Notes: generated from the letters alone by a model not told the origin. Positions 26,502 through 35,599 are shown, counted from the first letter of the stretch. The stretch is DNA of 64,000 nucleotides from Pedobacter chinensis (GCF_003339865.1 NZ_QPKV01000002.1:372001-436000); one strand, 5' to 3'. Program-made: numbers and translations.

Positions 26502-27446
26502 TTAAACCTTAAAAGAATCTCTTAATTCTGCTGACGATTTAAATGCTTGAAAGTTCAGATTTTCCACATCAGTTTTAAACTGATCAAATTTAGATTTATC
26601 CATGTTTTTTACCGGTAACCTGAATTCGCCACAATCTATTCCAACCATTTTCATATAAGCTTTGCCTGTTGCAATTCCTCCATATTTACCCAGCAATCGT
26701 ATAAAATCAATTGATTTTTGTTGGAGTTTGACTGCCGCATTTAAATTGTTTTTTTCAAAGGCTTCAATTAACTGGTGGTATAAAGGAGCAATGTAATTAA
26801 AAGTACTTCCTACAGCACCTTTGGTACCCAAAACCAGAGCCGAAAGCATGTTTTCATCTCTTCCCCAAAGCATATCATACCTGCCATTTTCAAAGTTCAT
26901 GCAGGATAAAAAGTCCATAAAATCTTCATGCGTATATTTGATTCCAACAAAATTTGGAATGTTGTTTACCGCAGTTAAAAGATCAATCATTGCAATATCA
27001 GCTCCTGTTAGCACTGGAATATGATAATAATAAAAGGGCATATCAGGAACTTCAGCCGCAATTTCAGCACACATTTTGGCAAGAACACTGGCATTAGCTG
27101 GCTTAAAATATGATGGCGCAGTAAATGATACAGCATATAAACCAATTTCAGAAGCGTGTTTGGCCATAACTTTGCAATCTTCCAGGCAGGTTCCTCCAAG
27201 TAAAGTCATCACTTTAAAATCCTGATCATGTGCTGTTGCTTTTGCCCAAGCAGAGGCAACATCCATCTTTTCTTCTCTGGTCATGGAAACTCCTTCTCCG
27301 GTTGAACCGCAGATGAATGCACCTATAACTCCGTTTGCTTTTAGAAACTGATAATATTCTGGTATAATAGATAAATTTAATTTTCCTGTTTGATCAAATG
27401 GCGTAAATGGAGCGGCAATTAACCCCTGTAGATGTTCGTATTTCAT
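26502..27446 (-). CDS. nanA: N-acetylneuraminate lyase (DHDPS superfamily)
   Basis: A 314-residue cytoplasmic TIM-barrel aldolase that splits Neu5Ac into pyruvate and ManNAc. Key features are the carboxylate-binding GSTGE motif at residues 47-51, the catalytic Tyr at about 141 in FYYYHIP, and the Schiff-base Lys170 in VGIKYTHED. Length fits NanA and the neighbouring epimerase, mutarotase and sialidase decide between NanA and other DHDPS-like enzymes. It is the first enzyme gene after susD, separated by 93 bp with a strong hairpin. Confidence 0.93.
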   Translation of the reverse strand: MKYEHLQGLIAAPFTPFDQTGKLNLSIIPEYYQFLKANGVIGAFICGSTGEGVSMTREEKMDVASAWAKATAHDQDFKVMTLLGGTCLEDCKVMAKHASEIGLYAVSFTAPSYFKPANASVLAKMCAEIAAEVPDMPFYYYHIPVLTGADIAMIDLLTAVNNIPNFVGIKYTHEDFMDFLSCMNFENGRYDMLWGRDENMLSALVLGTKGAVGSTFNYIAPLYHQLIEAFEKNNLNAAVKLQQKSIDFIRLLGKYGGIATGKAYMKMVGIDCGEFRLPVKNMDKSKFDQFKTDVENLNFQAFKSSAELRDSFKV

Positions 27447-27496
27447 TTATAATTATTAAAATGACTAAATATATATAGCTTGTAAGTAGTATTATT

Positions 27497-27529
27497 TTAA
27501 TATTGAGTGCGATTAGCACTCAATATTAA
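27497..27529. promoter_or_regulatory. perfect 14-bp stem-loop between susD and nanA
   Basis: TTAATATTGAGTGC, loop GATTA, then the exact reverse complement. There is no T tract on the minus strand, so it is not a standard intrinsic terminator for the operon. Similar hairpins after susCD may stabilise the upstream mRNA or give partial termination, lowering expression of the cytoplasmic genes relative to the transporter. Confidence 0.6.
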
Positions 27530-27539
27530 TTTTAGTGGC

Positions 27540-29111
27540 TTAGGTTCCTTTATAGCCAGGATTTTGATCTCCTTTTAAGGTTTCATCCTGATTTAGTGTT
27601 GCCAAATCAATAGGCCATAAAATCTTATGATTTTGTCCTGTAATATTATCTAACACACCAACCAAAGGCAAATCTTTGCGGAAAACAAGTGGATTTCCTG
27701 ATGCATCCTGCATTCTGAGTAAATCGTACCAGCGCTTGCCCTCTCCAACAAATTCCTTGGTTCTTTCTGTGAATATGGCCAATTCATTTTGCTCAAAAGT
27801 TCCGTTAACAAAAGCTGGTGCAACACTTGGCGCATAGGCTCGGTTACGAATGGTCATGATTTCGGCTGCCAGACTTTGGCCTTGTTTATTTTTTACTTCC
27901 GCAAGCATTAAATATGCATCAGCAACACGATATACTGGAAAATCATCAGAGAAGTTACGTGCCCCCTCTACAACCACGCCTGGAAACTTGCGAAGATTTG
28001 TGGCCCGGATGGTTCCTTTATTGAAATTTAAAAAGGTAGCATTTGCCCGTTTATCATCAGCATCAAACAAATCGTAAAGCTCTATTTTATATTCATAACG
28101 AATGATGGTGCCACCACCATTCACTTGCAATGGATCAGCTGGAATTGCAACACCTTTATCATCAACATAACCACTCAATGGATCTGTAATGGCATAAATG
28201 AACTGAGCATAACTGTTGGTTGCTTCGCCAAATTGATTTCTCATGGCAAATATGATTTCACTGTTTCCTTTACTCGCGGCAATGCTTGCCGATTTAAATA
28301 CATTTCCAAAATCGGTCAATAATGTATATTTAGGAATTACATCTTCCAGTGCTGTTCTTGCAATGGCTAAATCTGCTACAGTTGTTGTTGATGCTACACC
28401 ATCTATTTTAACCTTTGCCGACCATAAGTATATTTCAGCCCTTAACATTTGGGTGGCACCTAACGACCACTGTGCTTTTTGAAATTTGGTGGTGTAATTA
28501 CCTCCAAAACTTGACACGGATTTATCAACATCAGCTTTAATAAAATCAAGTGTTTCTTTCTCTGTTTTGGCCCGTGGCAAGTACATTTCCTGAGCAGATT
28601 TTGGATTTTTAAGCAACAGGGTTGGTTCCATAGCCAATGGCACACGTCCAAAAGTGCGAAACAAATGGAAATAATAAAATGCCCTTATTCCATAAGCCTG
28701 GCCTAAATAGTAGGCTTTATCAGCAGCTGAAAGATAATTGGCCTGTTCCACCTGATAGATGAAATTATTAACATCAAAAATAGGGCGATAAAATCCAGAC
28801 CAACCCGAGATTCCAGGACTTGATTCGCGAATATCCTGATTGATGATGCTGGCAGAATTCAAGGAAGCCGTTCCGGTAAAACTGGTTCCTGTTCTTAAAG
28901 TTCCTCCACGCAACTCCCCAAGATTGAATATTGTAAATTGGAAACCTCTTAGTTGATTATGAAGGCCAACCATCCCTCCTTCTACCTGAGCTGGATTTTT
29001 CCAGAAACTCTCACTGGCGAAATAATCTTCAGGCGCCAATTGTAACTTTTTACAGGCACTAAACGTAGTGCTCAATATGATTGCGGCAAAGCCTATTAAT
29101 ATCTTTTTCAT
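27540..29111 (-). CDS. SusD/RagB family outer membrane lipoprotein (sialoglycan binding)
   Basis: About 523 residues from the chosen start at 29111 (MKKILIGFAAIILSTTFSAC), a signal peptide with lipobox FSAC. An 11-residue upstream extension to 29144 would overlap susC and is unlikely. SusD features include the TPR-like helices AYYLGQAYGIRAFYYFHLFRTFG and the C-terminal GEGKRWYDLLRMQDASG and ILWPID segments. It is anchored on the outer face and caps the SusC channel, delivering ligand. Context suggests a sialic acid or sialoglycan, as with NanU of Tannerella. It lies 10 bp after susC. Confidence 0.93.
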   Translation of the reverse strand: MKKILIGFAAIILSTTFSACKKLQLAPEDYFASESFWKNPAQVEGGMVGLHNQLRGFQFTIFNLGELRGGTLRTGTSFTGTASLNSASIINQDIRESSPGISGWSGFYRPIFDVNNFIYQVEQANYLSAADKAYYLGQAYGIRAFYYFHLFRTFGRVPLAMEPTLLLKNPKSAQEMYLPRAKTEKETLDFIKADVDKSVSSFGGNYTTKFQKAQWSLGATQMLRAEIYLWSAKVKIDGVASTTTVADLAIARTALEDVIPKYTLLTDFGNVFKSASIAASKGNSEIIFAMRNQFGEATNSYAQFIYAITDPLSGYVDDKGVAIPADPLQVNGGGTIIRYEYKIELYDLFDADDKRANATFLNFNKGTIRATNLRKFPGVVVEGARNFSDDFPVYRVADAYLMLAEVKNKQGQSLAAEIMTIRNRAYAPSVAPAFVNGTFEQNELAIFTERTKEFVGEGKRWYDLLRMQDASGNPLVFRKDLPLVGVLDNITGQNHKILWPIDLATLNQDETLKGDQNPGYKGT

Positions 29112-29121
29112 TGCAGTTTGA

Positions 29122-32100
29122 TTATAAAATAAATTGAAGACCAAAAGTTATGATTCTCGGTAGCGGATAACCTCCTGTTCCGGCACCAGCGGTACCAATA
29201 CTGCTACTTTCTGGTGAATAAAGGGTTGATTCACTGAAATAAGCTAAATTTTGCCCGCTTACAGATAAATTAATTCCTTCACTTTTTAATTTATTAGTCC
29301 ATTTGGCAGGCAGCCTGTATGTTAAATTAATTTCCCTTAGCGATAAATAATCTCCCTTATGGTAGAACATGCTCGACTCGCGGAAGGTATTGTTTTTGTA
29401 CAATTGATCGGCCCAGTAATAAGTTGGAAACTTAGCATTGGGATTACTCGGTGTCCAGGTATCAAAAACCTCAGATATGGTATTGAATGTACCTTGCGCA
29501 TTACTCGCAAACCATGTTCTCGGTCCATCATATGCCACAAAGCCTAAAGCATAGTCAAAGCGAACACTTAAGTTAATTCCTTTCCAGCTTGCGTTTGCAC
29601 CAAAACCTCCTGTAAAGCGTGGTACTGTGCGCCCCATATAAACACGGTCAAAGCTGTTAATCACATTATCGCCATTCACATCGGTCCACATCACGTCTCC
29701 CAATGCAATTGGAAAATGCAGGTTTTTATCGGCGGCGCTCATCGCATTATAAACATTAGGATGAACAAGTCTTCTTGCACCAATCAGATCAACAAAACCT
29801 GATGAAGCATAAGCATCCAGATCGGCCTGAGTTCTGATAATCCCTTTGGCTTGATAAGCATAGGCAATATTCGGGTCTTGTCCCTCTTGCAATCCACCAA
29901 CCCAAATCAATTGTTTGCTATTAGGGTCATAAACCTGAAAACCGCCTTGTCTGTTGTTCTCCAATCCATTCTCCGGAAGTTTTAAAATCTTATTGGCGTT
30001 ATAGGCCATTATGAAATTAAAGTTGACGTTCCAATCTTTGTTCCTCAAAACATTATAATTCAGGTCGATCTCCACACCCTGGTTTTGCATGTCGCCATTA
30101 TTAGTAGTAATTGAGGTAATGCCCGCACTGATTGGAAAAGTTAATGATGCGATTTTGTCACTTGTTGTTCTGTGATAGTAAGCTACCGACAGATCGATTT
30201 TGTTCAGTAAACGGGTTTCTAACCCAACCTCTTTGGAAATTAAACTTTCCCAACGTAAATTGGGGTTCGGAATATTACCAAGTAAATAACCAATGCTACT
30301 GTTATATTTGTTGGAGCTATATGAGCCTTGCAAAGTATATGCACCAATAAAATCATCGCTTACATTACCAATAGCACCATAACTCGCTCTTAATTTCAAA
30401 TTGTTTACTACATCGGTTAGTGATTTAAAGAAATCCTCTTTATGTAAATTCCAACCCACTGAGAGTCCTGGGAAATTACCCCAACGATTGTTCAGTAATC
30501 TGGAATAACCATCCCGACGTAAGGTTGCGGTTAACAGGTATTTTTCATCATAATCATAATTTACACGACTTAAGAATGATAAAATACGCTGACGTGTATG
30601 ATAGGTATCGGTAACCCTTCTATCCTTGTCTGAATTTGTTAGTATTAAATCAGAAAAATCATCTGTAGGTGCGCCGCTTCCCGAAGCCGACAAACCTTGT
30701 GAATAAACGTCAAAGTATTCAGAACCTGCCATTGCATCAATGTGGTGTTTAGAAGCTATGGTAGCCTTGTAGTTAACTACTCCATTATAAGTTTGACTCA
30801 GGGCTTTATCAAATGACGCTGATGAAGAACGGGTTCTATTGTAATTTCCAGGGCTTGACAAGAAATCCCTGTTAAAAGATTCATAATTACCATTGTTAAA
30901 GAAGTAGTTCCCACTAACACTTAATGATAGGTTTTTCAAGAAATCCACTTTAAAGGATTGGGTTAAAGTGAATTTATCAGTGTTGTTTTTTCTAATGAAC
31001 TTATCATCATTAACCGCAGGGTTGCCATCCAGATAATCTCTTCCAACCAACAAATCTCCGTTCTCATTTGTACCCCGCATTGTTGGAGGGGCACCAAGTG
31101 CACGGGTAAGGTAATTACCTTCCGAATTGATGGCGTCACGCCATTTTGCATTGGCAAAATTTAAACCCGAGCTGGATGTTAACCAAGGCTTGATTTTATA
31201 ATCTCCGTTGAAAACGAAGGTCAGACGTTTATAAAACGTGTTAATTGGCATTCCTTTCTCATCGTAACTGCCTAAACCTGCATAATATTTACCCTTTTCA
31301 TTACCACCAGTCATCGATACATTGTAATCCTGGGTTAAACTGTAATCTCTTAATGCGTAATCTGAGTAATTAAAATCTTTAAAGATGATTTCTCTATTAA
31401 TCCCATTTGGATCGTAAGCGCCTGCCGCATTCGTTTTTAGGGGATCGATCATCACTTTCCAGCCTTTTGATAATAACTCCTCATTGACCGCACTTCTGAA
31501 CATTGGACTCCAAACCGCCGATGCATTTAAATTTCCATCAAGAACATTTCCCGCAGCATCTTTATATAAGTTGCCCGTACCAAATGGACCAGTTGTATTT
31601 AGCTGAGTTAAACGACTAGGCTCGTACATTCCTGAGGTTTCTATCGCTTTTCTTGACCAGTATATATATTGTTCAGCATCCAGAAAATCAAAAGGGATGT
31701 TCAACTTATTAATACCTACTTTAGATTTGATGGAAATATTTGAAACACCTGCCTTACCTTTTTTAGTTGTGATCAAAACCACACCATTAGCCGCTCTGGC
31801 ACCATAAATAGCAGTGGCAGAAGCATCTTTCAAAACCTCGATTGATTCAATATCATCCTGATTAATGTCACTAAACCCAGATCTTAAAAAGCCATCAACC
31901 ATTACCAATGGTGAACCGCCACCCGTGTAACTGGTTCCCCCACGTAAAATAACGCTAGGTACCGCACCCGGACGACCAGAGGTTTGTTGAACCCTTAAAC
32001 CTGAGATTGTTCCGGCCAGGGCCGATGCCGGATTAGCACGAATACCCGATTCCAAAACCTTAGTATCAAGTTTTGAAACTGAACCTGTCAGTTTTGATTT

Positions 32101-32457
32101 TTGGATAGTACCATAACCTAAAACAACAACTTCATCCAGATTTTTATTATCTTCTTCTAAACTCACATTGATGCTTGAGCTACTGCCCACAGCAATTTCT
32201 TTGGTTAGGTAACCTGTAAAGGTAAAAACCAGCACGTCTCCCTGTTTTGCACTGATCCGGTATCGCCCGTCATTATCAGAAGAAACCCCGGTTTTGGTTC
32301 CCTTTATAAAGATGCTTGCACTTGGAATGCCACTTCCAGAAACATCAGTGATTTTACCGGATATAATACCCGGTTGTGCGATGGCTGCTAGTGTAGTTAA
32401 GCAAACAGCCATACTAAGCAGCAAATGCTTAGCAAATGTTTGGTAAATTTCTTTCAT
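29122..32457 (-). CDS. SusC/RagA family TonB-dependent outer membrane transporter
   Basis: A 1111-residue outer-membrane protein. A signal peptide (to about residue 28, IAQPG) is followed by a carboxypeptidase-regulatory-like domain (GIISGKITDVSGSGIPSASI), a SusC-type TonB-box region (LDEVVVLGYG), a plug with the SusC signature (PLVMVDGF, ILKDASATAIYGARAANGVV-like stretch shortened as DASATAIYGARAANG), and a 22-strand beta barrel ending in FGLQFIL. It takes up the ligand captured by the SusD partner in TonB-dependent fashion, comparable to NanO. It is the first gene of the nan operon, preceded by a promoter and a GntR-type operator. Confidence 0.95.
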   Translation of the reverse strand: MKEIYQTFAKHLLLSMAVCLTTLAAIAQPGIISGKITDVSGSGIPSASIFIKGTKTGVSSDNDGRYRISAKQGDVLVFTFTGYLTKEIAVGSSSSINVSLEEDNKNLDEVVVLGYGTIQKSKLTGSVSKLDTKVLESGIRANPASALAGTISGLRVQQTSGRPGAVPSVILRGGTSYTGGGSPLVMVDGFLRSGFSDINQDDIESIEVLKDASATAIYGARAANGVVLITTKKGKAGVSNISIKSKVGINKLNIPFDFLDAEQYIYWSRKAIETSGMYEPSRLTQLNTTGPFGTGNLYKDAAGNVLDGNLNASAVWSPMFRSAVNEELLSKGWKVMIDPLKTNAAGAYDPNGINREIIFKDFNYSDYALRDYSLTQDYNVSMTGGNEKGKYYAGLGSYDEKGMPINTFYKRLTFVFNGDYKIKPWLTSSSGLNFANAKWRDAINSEGNYLTRALGAPPTMRGTNENGDLLVGRDYLDGNPAVNDDKFIRKNNTDKFTLTQSFKVDFLKNLSLSVSGNYFFNNGNYESFNRDFLSSPGNYNRTRSSSASFDKALSQTYNGVVNYKATIASKHHIDAMAGSEYFDVYSQGLSASGSGAPTDDFSDLILTNSDKDRRVTDTYHTRQRILSFLSRVNYDYDEKYLLTATLRRDGYSRLLNNRWGNFPGLSVGWNLHKEDFFKSLTDVVNNLKLRASYGAIGNVSDDFIGAYTLQGSYSSNKYNSSIGYLLGNIPNPNLRWESLISKEVGLETRLLNKIDLSVAYYHRTTSDKIASLTFPISAGITSITTNNGDMQNQGVEIDLNYNVLRNKDWNVNFNFIMAYNANKILKLPENGLENNRQGGFQVYDPNSKQLIWVGGLQEGQDPNIAYAYQAKGIIRTQADLDAYASSGFVDLIGARRLVHPNVYNAMSAADKNLHFPIALGDVMWTDVNGDNVINSFDRVYMGRTVPRFTGGFGANASWKGINLSVRFDYALGFVAYDGPRTWFASNAQGTFNTISEVFDTWTPSNPNAKFPTYYWADQLYKNNTFRESSMFYHKGDYLSLREINLTYRLPAKWTNKLKSEGINLSVSGQNLAYFSESTLYSPESSSIGTAGAGTGGYPLPRIITFGLQFIL

Positions 32458-32476
32458 AATTTGGTTACAGTTTAAA

Positions 32477-32497
32477 TTATTATGTCATACATAATAA
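32477..32497. promoter_or_regulatory. GntR/FadR-type operator, perfect palindrome
   Basis: TTATTATGT-CAT-ACATAATAA is a perfect inverted repeat with 9-bp arms and 3-bp centre. It contains tGTnnnACa, the core of FadR-subfamily operators. It lies between the divergent susC and GntR genes, 20 bp upstream of the susC start and just downstream of the predicted -7 box, where a bound repressor would block transcription. Confidence 0.7.
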
Positions 32498-32499
32498 CA

Positions 32500-32531
32500 C
32501 TAAGTACAGAATTATTTTATAGTTTTGCAAA
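32500..32531 (-). promoter_or_regulatory. candidate promoter of the sialic acid operon
   Basis: On the minus strand TTTG (32531-32528) is followed after 21 nt by TACTTAG (32506-32500), close to the Bacteroidota TTTG / TAnnTTTG pattern (TAnnTTTG with two mismatches). The operator begins 2 bp further on, overlapping the predicted transcription start. This supports repression in the absence of ligand. Confidence 0.45.
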
Positions 32532-32627
32532 TAAAAAATCAATTTTATGTGGATAATTTTTGGAACATATCCTATATATTTGCTTTTAAATGGTGTTAAG
32601 CCACATTTATCATTAAAAATAAATTAT

Positions 32628-32636
32628 ACATAATAA
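32628..32636. promoter_or_regulatory. operator half-site overlapping the GntR gene start
   Basis: ACATAATAA repeats one arm of the palindrome exactly and its last base is the first base of the regulator's ATG. The left arm is degenerate. Such a half-site would allow weaker binding and possible autoregulation. Confidence 0.4.
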
Positions 32637-33334
32637 TGGACGCGCTTACAAATTTTAAACAGGTAGATACCAGTTCTTTAGTAGATCGGGTTGAAGATAA
32701 CCTTGTACAACTTTTACAAGAAAGAAAGCTTAAAGTTGGCGATAGTATTCCAACAGAACTGGAATTGTGCAGCAGTTTAGGCGTGAGTAGAACCGTTGTG
32801 AGAGAAGCGCTGTTAAGGTTGAGGCTAATGGGCTTAATCGAATCAAAAAAGAAAAAAGGCGCTGTCATCACCTCTCCAGATATATTTGGGGTTTTGAGTA
32901 AAAGCATGAATCCACACATTCTTGATCAGGATACGCTTAGAGAAATATTTGAAATAAGGCTGGTATTGGAAATTGGGATGGCTGACTTTTTATTTCAACG
33001 AATTACCATAAAAGATATCGAAGAACTTAAGAAAATCGTAAACAACGAACCAGATGCATCACAAGATCATATTTTTAATATTGAACATGAAATTGCTTTT
33101 CATGGGAAATTATATGATATCACAGGGAATGAAACTTTAAGGAAATTTCAAAATATGTTATTGCCCATATTTGATTATGTGCATAACAGCGGCTTGCTTA
33201 AAAAGCAAATTAGCCTGCATAAGTATGTTTCACACAAAGGTCTTGTTGATATATTGGAAAACGGATCTCCTGAACTCTTTCGCAATGCAATGAGAAATCA
33301 CCTAGAAAATCACTTTAGCAGATTATTTTCTTAA
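32636..33334 (+). CDS. FadR-subfamily GntR transcriptional regulator of the sialic acid locus
   Basis: A 232-residue regulator. Residues about 14-80 form the winged helix-turn-helix of GntR proteins (LVQLLQERKLKVGDSIPTE, LGVSRTVVREALLRLRLMG). The C-terminal all-helical FCD ligand domain (about residues 100-230) includes EIRLVLEIGMADFL, the metal-ligand-like His in HEIAFHGKLYD, and a terminal AMRNHLENHFSRLF. Divergent from susC over a 178-bp region with a perfect operator, it is probably the local repressor, a functional counterpart of NanR. The ligand is likely sialic acid or a product of its breakdown. Confidence 0.9.
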   Translation: MDALTNFKQVDTSSLVDRVEDNLVQLLQERKLKVGDSIPTELELCSSLGVSRTVVREALLRLRLMGLIESKKKKGAVITSPDIFGVLSKSMNPHILDQDTLREIFEIRLVLEIGMADFLFQRITIKDIEELKKIVNNEPDASQDHIFNIEHEIAFHGKLYDITGNETLRKFQNMLLPIFDYVHNSGLLKKQISLHKYVSHKGLVDILENGSPELFRNAMRNHLENHFSRLFS

Positions 33335-33345
33335 TTAGCAGATAT

Positions 33346-34008
33346 TCACAAATCCAATTTCAAAGATTCTTTACTCAATGGGTACCGATGATGGAGAAGA
33401 TTTTCCATTGATGCACATAACATGGCGTAAAAATCCTGAGTGGCTATTTGATCAAAAATTTGCAAATGACTAACGCAACCTTCTTTTTGATGCTTGGCGA
33501 TAAATGATGCAATAAACATCACAGCTTCCCAAACCCCGTCCATTAAGAAAAAGTTAAACGCAGTTAAAATGGTATTCCATTCAGTATAAAGTGGGCGGAG
33601 CAAAAACTGTCTTGATACCGGTAACATGTTCTTTTTGAAATGTTCATAGTCATCCATGCAAGCATCAGTAACCATCAATTCAGCATTTGAAGGATAGTTT
33701 GATTTTTCCTTGTTAACTTTTTCTTTTCCATTGGTATAAATTGTAGCCGCACATACCGATGATATGTTAATTAAAGCCAAATGATCATAAATTTTTGGAT
33801 GCATGGTTTTCCTGGAATCCCGAATTAATTTTAAGCCTACTATTCCAGCTTTACCATTTGGTTTGGCATTCAGGTCGATATACGATAATTCAAATTCCTG
33901 CTGAAAATTCAAGGCCATCACATAATGAGCGGCCTCGGTTATAAAGAAACGCAAATCAGAAAGTACAACAGGGCGATCTTCCTGAAAGGATAAAATAGAG
34001 AGTTGCAA
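33346..34008 (-). CDS. hypothetical protein, 220 residues
   Basis: I do not recognise this family. It is soluble, with no signal peptide, and predicted mostly helical after residue 100 (KKNMLPVSRQFLLRPLYTEW; FFLMDGVWEAVMFIASFIA). The N-terminal half has strands such as FELSYIDLNAKPNGKAGIVG. It converges on the GntR gene with 11 bp between the stops. There is no link to the nan operon beyond proximity. Confidence 0.7.
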   Translation of the reverse strand: MQLSILSFQEDRPVVLSDLRFFITEAAHYVMALNFQQEFELSYIDLNAKPNGKAGIVGLKLIRDSRKTMHPKIYDHLALINISSVCAATIYTNGKEKVNKEKSNYPSNAELMVTDACMDDYEHFKKNMLPVSRQFLLRPLYTEWNTILTAFNFFLMDGVWEAVMFIASFIAKHQKEGCVSHLQIFDQIATQDFYAMLCASMENLLHHRYPLSKESLKLDL

Positions 34009-34298
34009 GGGTAATTAAAATGTTCGGTTCCTATAATCTTCGAATACTAAATCAGTATTCTTTGAGTTGTAAACTTAATGGTTTGTGCTTAAGCGACAAA
34101 GCAACATACATATATCTGCTTGTTAAAACGCGTTACTGGCTGTATTTCAGCGGCTAAAAATATTCACATTTCAGCCGTTGAAAATGTTGAAAATTTATAA
34201 ATTTTATAACCTTTTGATAAACAGACAAAAGCCATTTAAATATGATTAGTGGGTAATCAACTCACACTAATTTAATATTCAAATCATAATTTTGTAGT

Positions 34299-34499
34299 AT
34301 GGCAAACACAAACGTTAGAAAATCAATTCAAAGCAAAATAGAATCTTTAAGTAAGGAAATTGAAAATCTTCAACTTGAACTTAAAAAGTGGGAAAAGATA
34401 GCTACCGATTACGAAACAAATTCGGAGAGCATCGATTTAATTCTTTCCATTCAGATCCCGGAAAAGGCAGAAGGAAAAGCAAAAAAAGTCAAAGCTTAA
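34299..34499 (+). CDS. small coiled-coil hypothetical protein
   Basis: A 66-residue, strongly charged protein. Residues about 8-35 form a heptad coiled coil (IQSKIESLSKEIENLQLELK) and the C-terminus is Lys-rich (KAEGKAKKVKA), which could bind nucleic acid. An intrinsic terminator follows 42 bp after the stop, supporting a real monocistronic gene. No family is recognised. Confidence 0.6.
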   Translation: MANTNVRKSIQSKIESLSKEIENLQLELKKWEKIATDYETNSESIDLILSIQIPEKAEGKAKKVKA

Positions 34500-34540
34500 A
34501 AAGGCAAATTACACCAATCGTTATTTTCCTAAAAAAACAG

Positions 34541-34563
34541 ATGGAGATCTTTTGGATCTCCAT
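34541..34563 (+). terminator. intrinsic terminator
   Basis: ATGGAGATC, loop TTTTG, GATCTCCAT: a perfect 9-bp stem followed by TCGCTTTTT. It ends the small coiled-coil gene. Confidence 0.75.
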
Positions 34564-34687
34564 TCGCTTTTTCATTCTATTCTTACATTCCAGGTTTGTA
34601 CCATCTCATTATTTTTTTTCAAAAACTTAAAACCATCAGATTAATCATACGGTTTTACAGTTAGTTACAATAAAAACACTAAATCCT

Positions 34688-34879
34688 ATGAAAAAACTAA
34701 TGATTTTATTGCTGCTAGCTTCATTTAGCTTGGGCACAATTGCGCAAACACGGCCTGATACCGTTAAAAAGAAAACCGAATGGCCAAAAAAACAGGACAA
34801 AAAAGATCCCTCTAAAAAAGATACGCTAAAGAGGGATACACTGAAAAGAGATACCACCAGAAAACTGCCACCGAGGTAA
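34688..34879 (+). CDS. small secreted Lys-rich protein
   Basis: A 63-residue protein with a signal peptide (MKKLMILLLLASFSLGTIAQ) and a short, very basic mature part with repeats of the form DTLKRDTLKRDTTRK. It is probably exported to the periplasm and disordered. A long perfect palindrome after the stop supports it as a transcription unit. No function is recognised. Confidence 0.6.
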   Translation: MKKLMILLLLASFSLGTIAQTRPDTVKKKTEWPKKQDKKDPSKKDTLKRDTLKRDTTRKLPPR

Positions 34880-34887
34880 TTGAATGA

Positions 34888-34921
34888 AGAGAAGTCAAGT
34901 TTTTAAAAACTTGACTTCTCT
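34888..34921 (+). terminator. intrinsic terminator, 17-bp perfect palindrome
   Basis: AGAGAAGTCAAGTTTTT followed at once by its reverse complement, then TATTTTA. The central A/T bases will form the loop. It starts 8 bp after the stop of the small secreted protein gene. Confidence 0.75.
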
Positions 34922-35045
34922 TATTTTAAGCCGTTTTTTACAATAACATCCACTTGTGTTTTCTGATTTGCATATTAAGATATTATTTATCGGAACAATA
35001 ACGAATTAATGATTGTTACTTGAAAACACTTAACCAAGATTGAAT

Positions 35046-35450
35046 ATGAGTTTAACATTAGAATCAGCTGAAAAAATGTCATCGGCTGCTAAAGCAAAAG
35101 CAAAGGAAATCGGCGTGGCTATGAATATCGCCGTAATTGATGAAGGTGCAAACTTAAAAGCGTTTCATAGGATGGATAATGCCTGGCTTGGATCAATAGA
35201 TATTTCAATAAAGAAAGCAAAAACTGCCAGGTTTTTTGATATGGATTCTGGCGAGATAGGTAAACTATCACAACCCGGACAACCATTATACAATATTGAA
35301 CATTCGAATGGTGGGTTAATCACTTTTCCCGGCGGTGTGGTTTTAAAGGATGAAAGTGGTACGGTAATCGGTGCCATAGGCGTTTCAGGAGGAACGGTAG
35401 ATCAGGATCACGAAGTTGCCAGCGCCGGTGCAGCAGCACTTAAATCATAA
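35046..35450 (+). CDS. GlcG/HbpS family heme-degrading-type domain protein
   Basis: About 134 residues from the ATG at 35046; a TTG two codons earlier is in frame but less likely. The GlcG/HbpS (DUF336) pattern is complete: a long first helix with [54 protein letters not shown], then [19 protein letters not shown] and a closing [18 protein letters not shown]. Family members bind heme or cobalamin-like ligands or sit in glycolate loci; the role here is unknown. It is a single gene, followed by the inverted-repeat element. Confidence 0.85.
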   Translation: MSLTLESAEKMSSAAKAKAKEIGVAMNIAVIDEGANLKAFHRMDNAWLGSIDISIKKAKTARFFDMDSGEIGKLSQPGQPLYNIEHSNGGLITFPGGVVLKDESGTVIGAIGVSGGTVDQDHEVASAGAAALKS

Positions 35451-35454
35451 TCAT

Positions 35455-35599
35455 AAAAGAGTGTCCAGAAATTGTTTCCATTAATGGGGAACCAGAGTTG
35501 AATATAGAAATCTGAAATAGATGATTTTATTTTAAAGATTCATAACTCATGATCCGGCTATACTTCACTCAGATAAACAAATTTTGGACACTCTCTTTT
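35455..35599. repeat. 145-bp inverted-repeat-bounded element (possible MITE)
   Basis: The left end AAAAGAGTGTCCAGAAATT and right end, whose reverse complement is AAAAGAGAGTGTCCAAAATT, are near-identical 19-21 bp terminal inverted repeats. The 100-bp interior has no ORF. No convincing target duplication is visible at the edges. It may be a non-autonomous transposon remnant, or simply a long bidirectional terminator between the convergent flanking genes. Confidence 0.5.
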
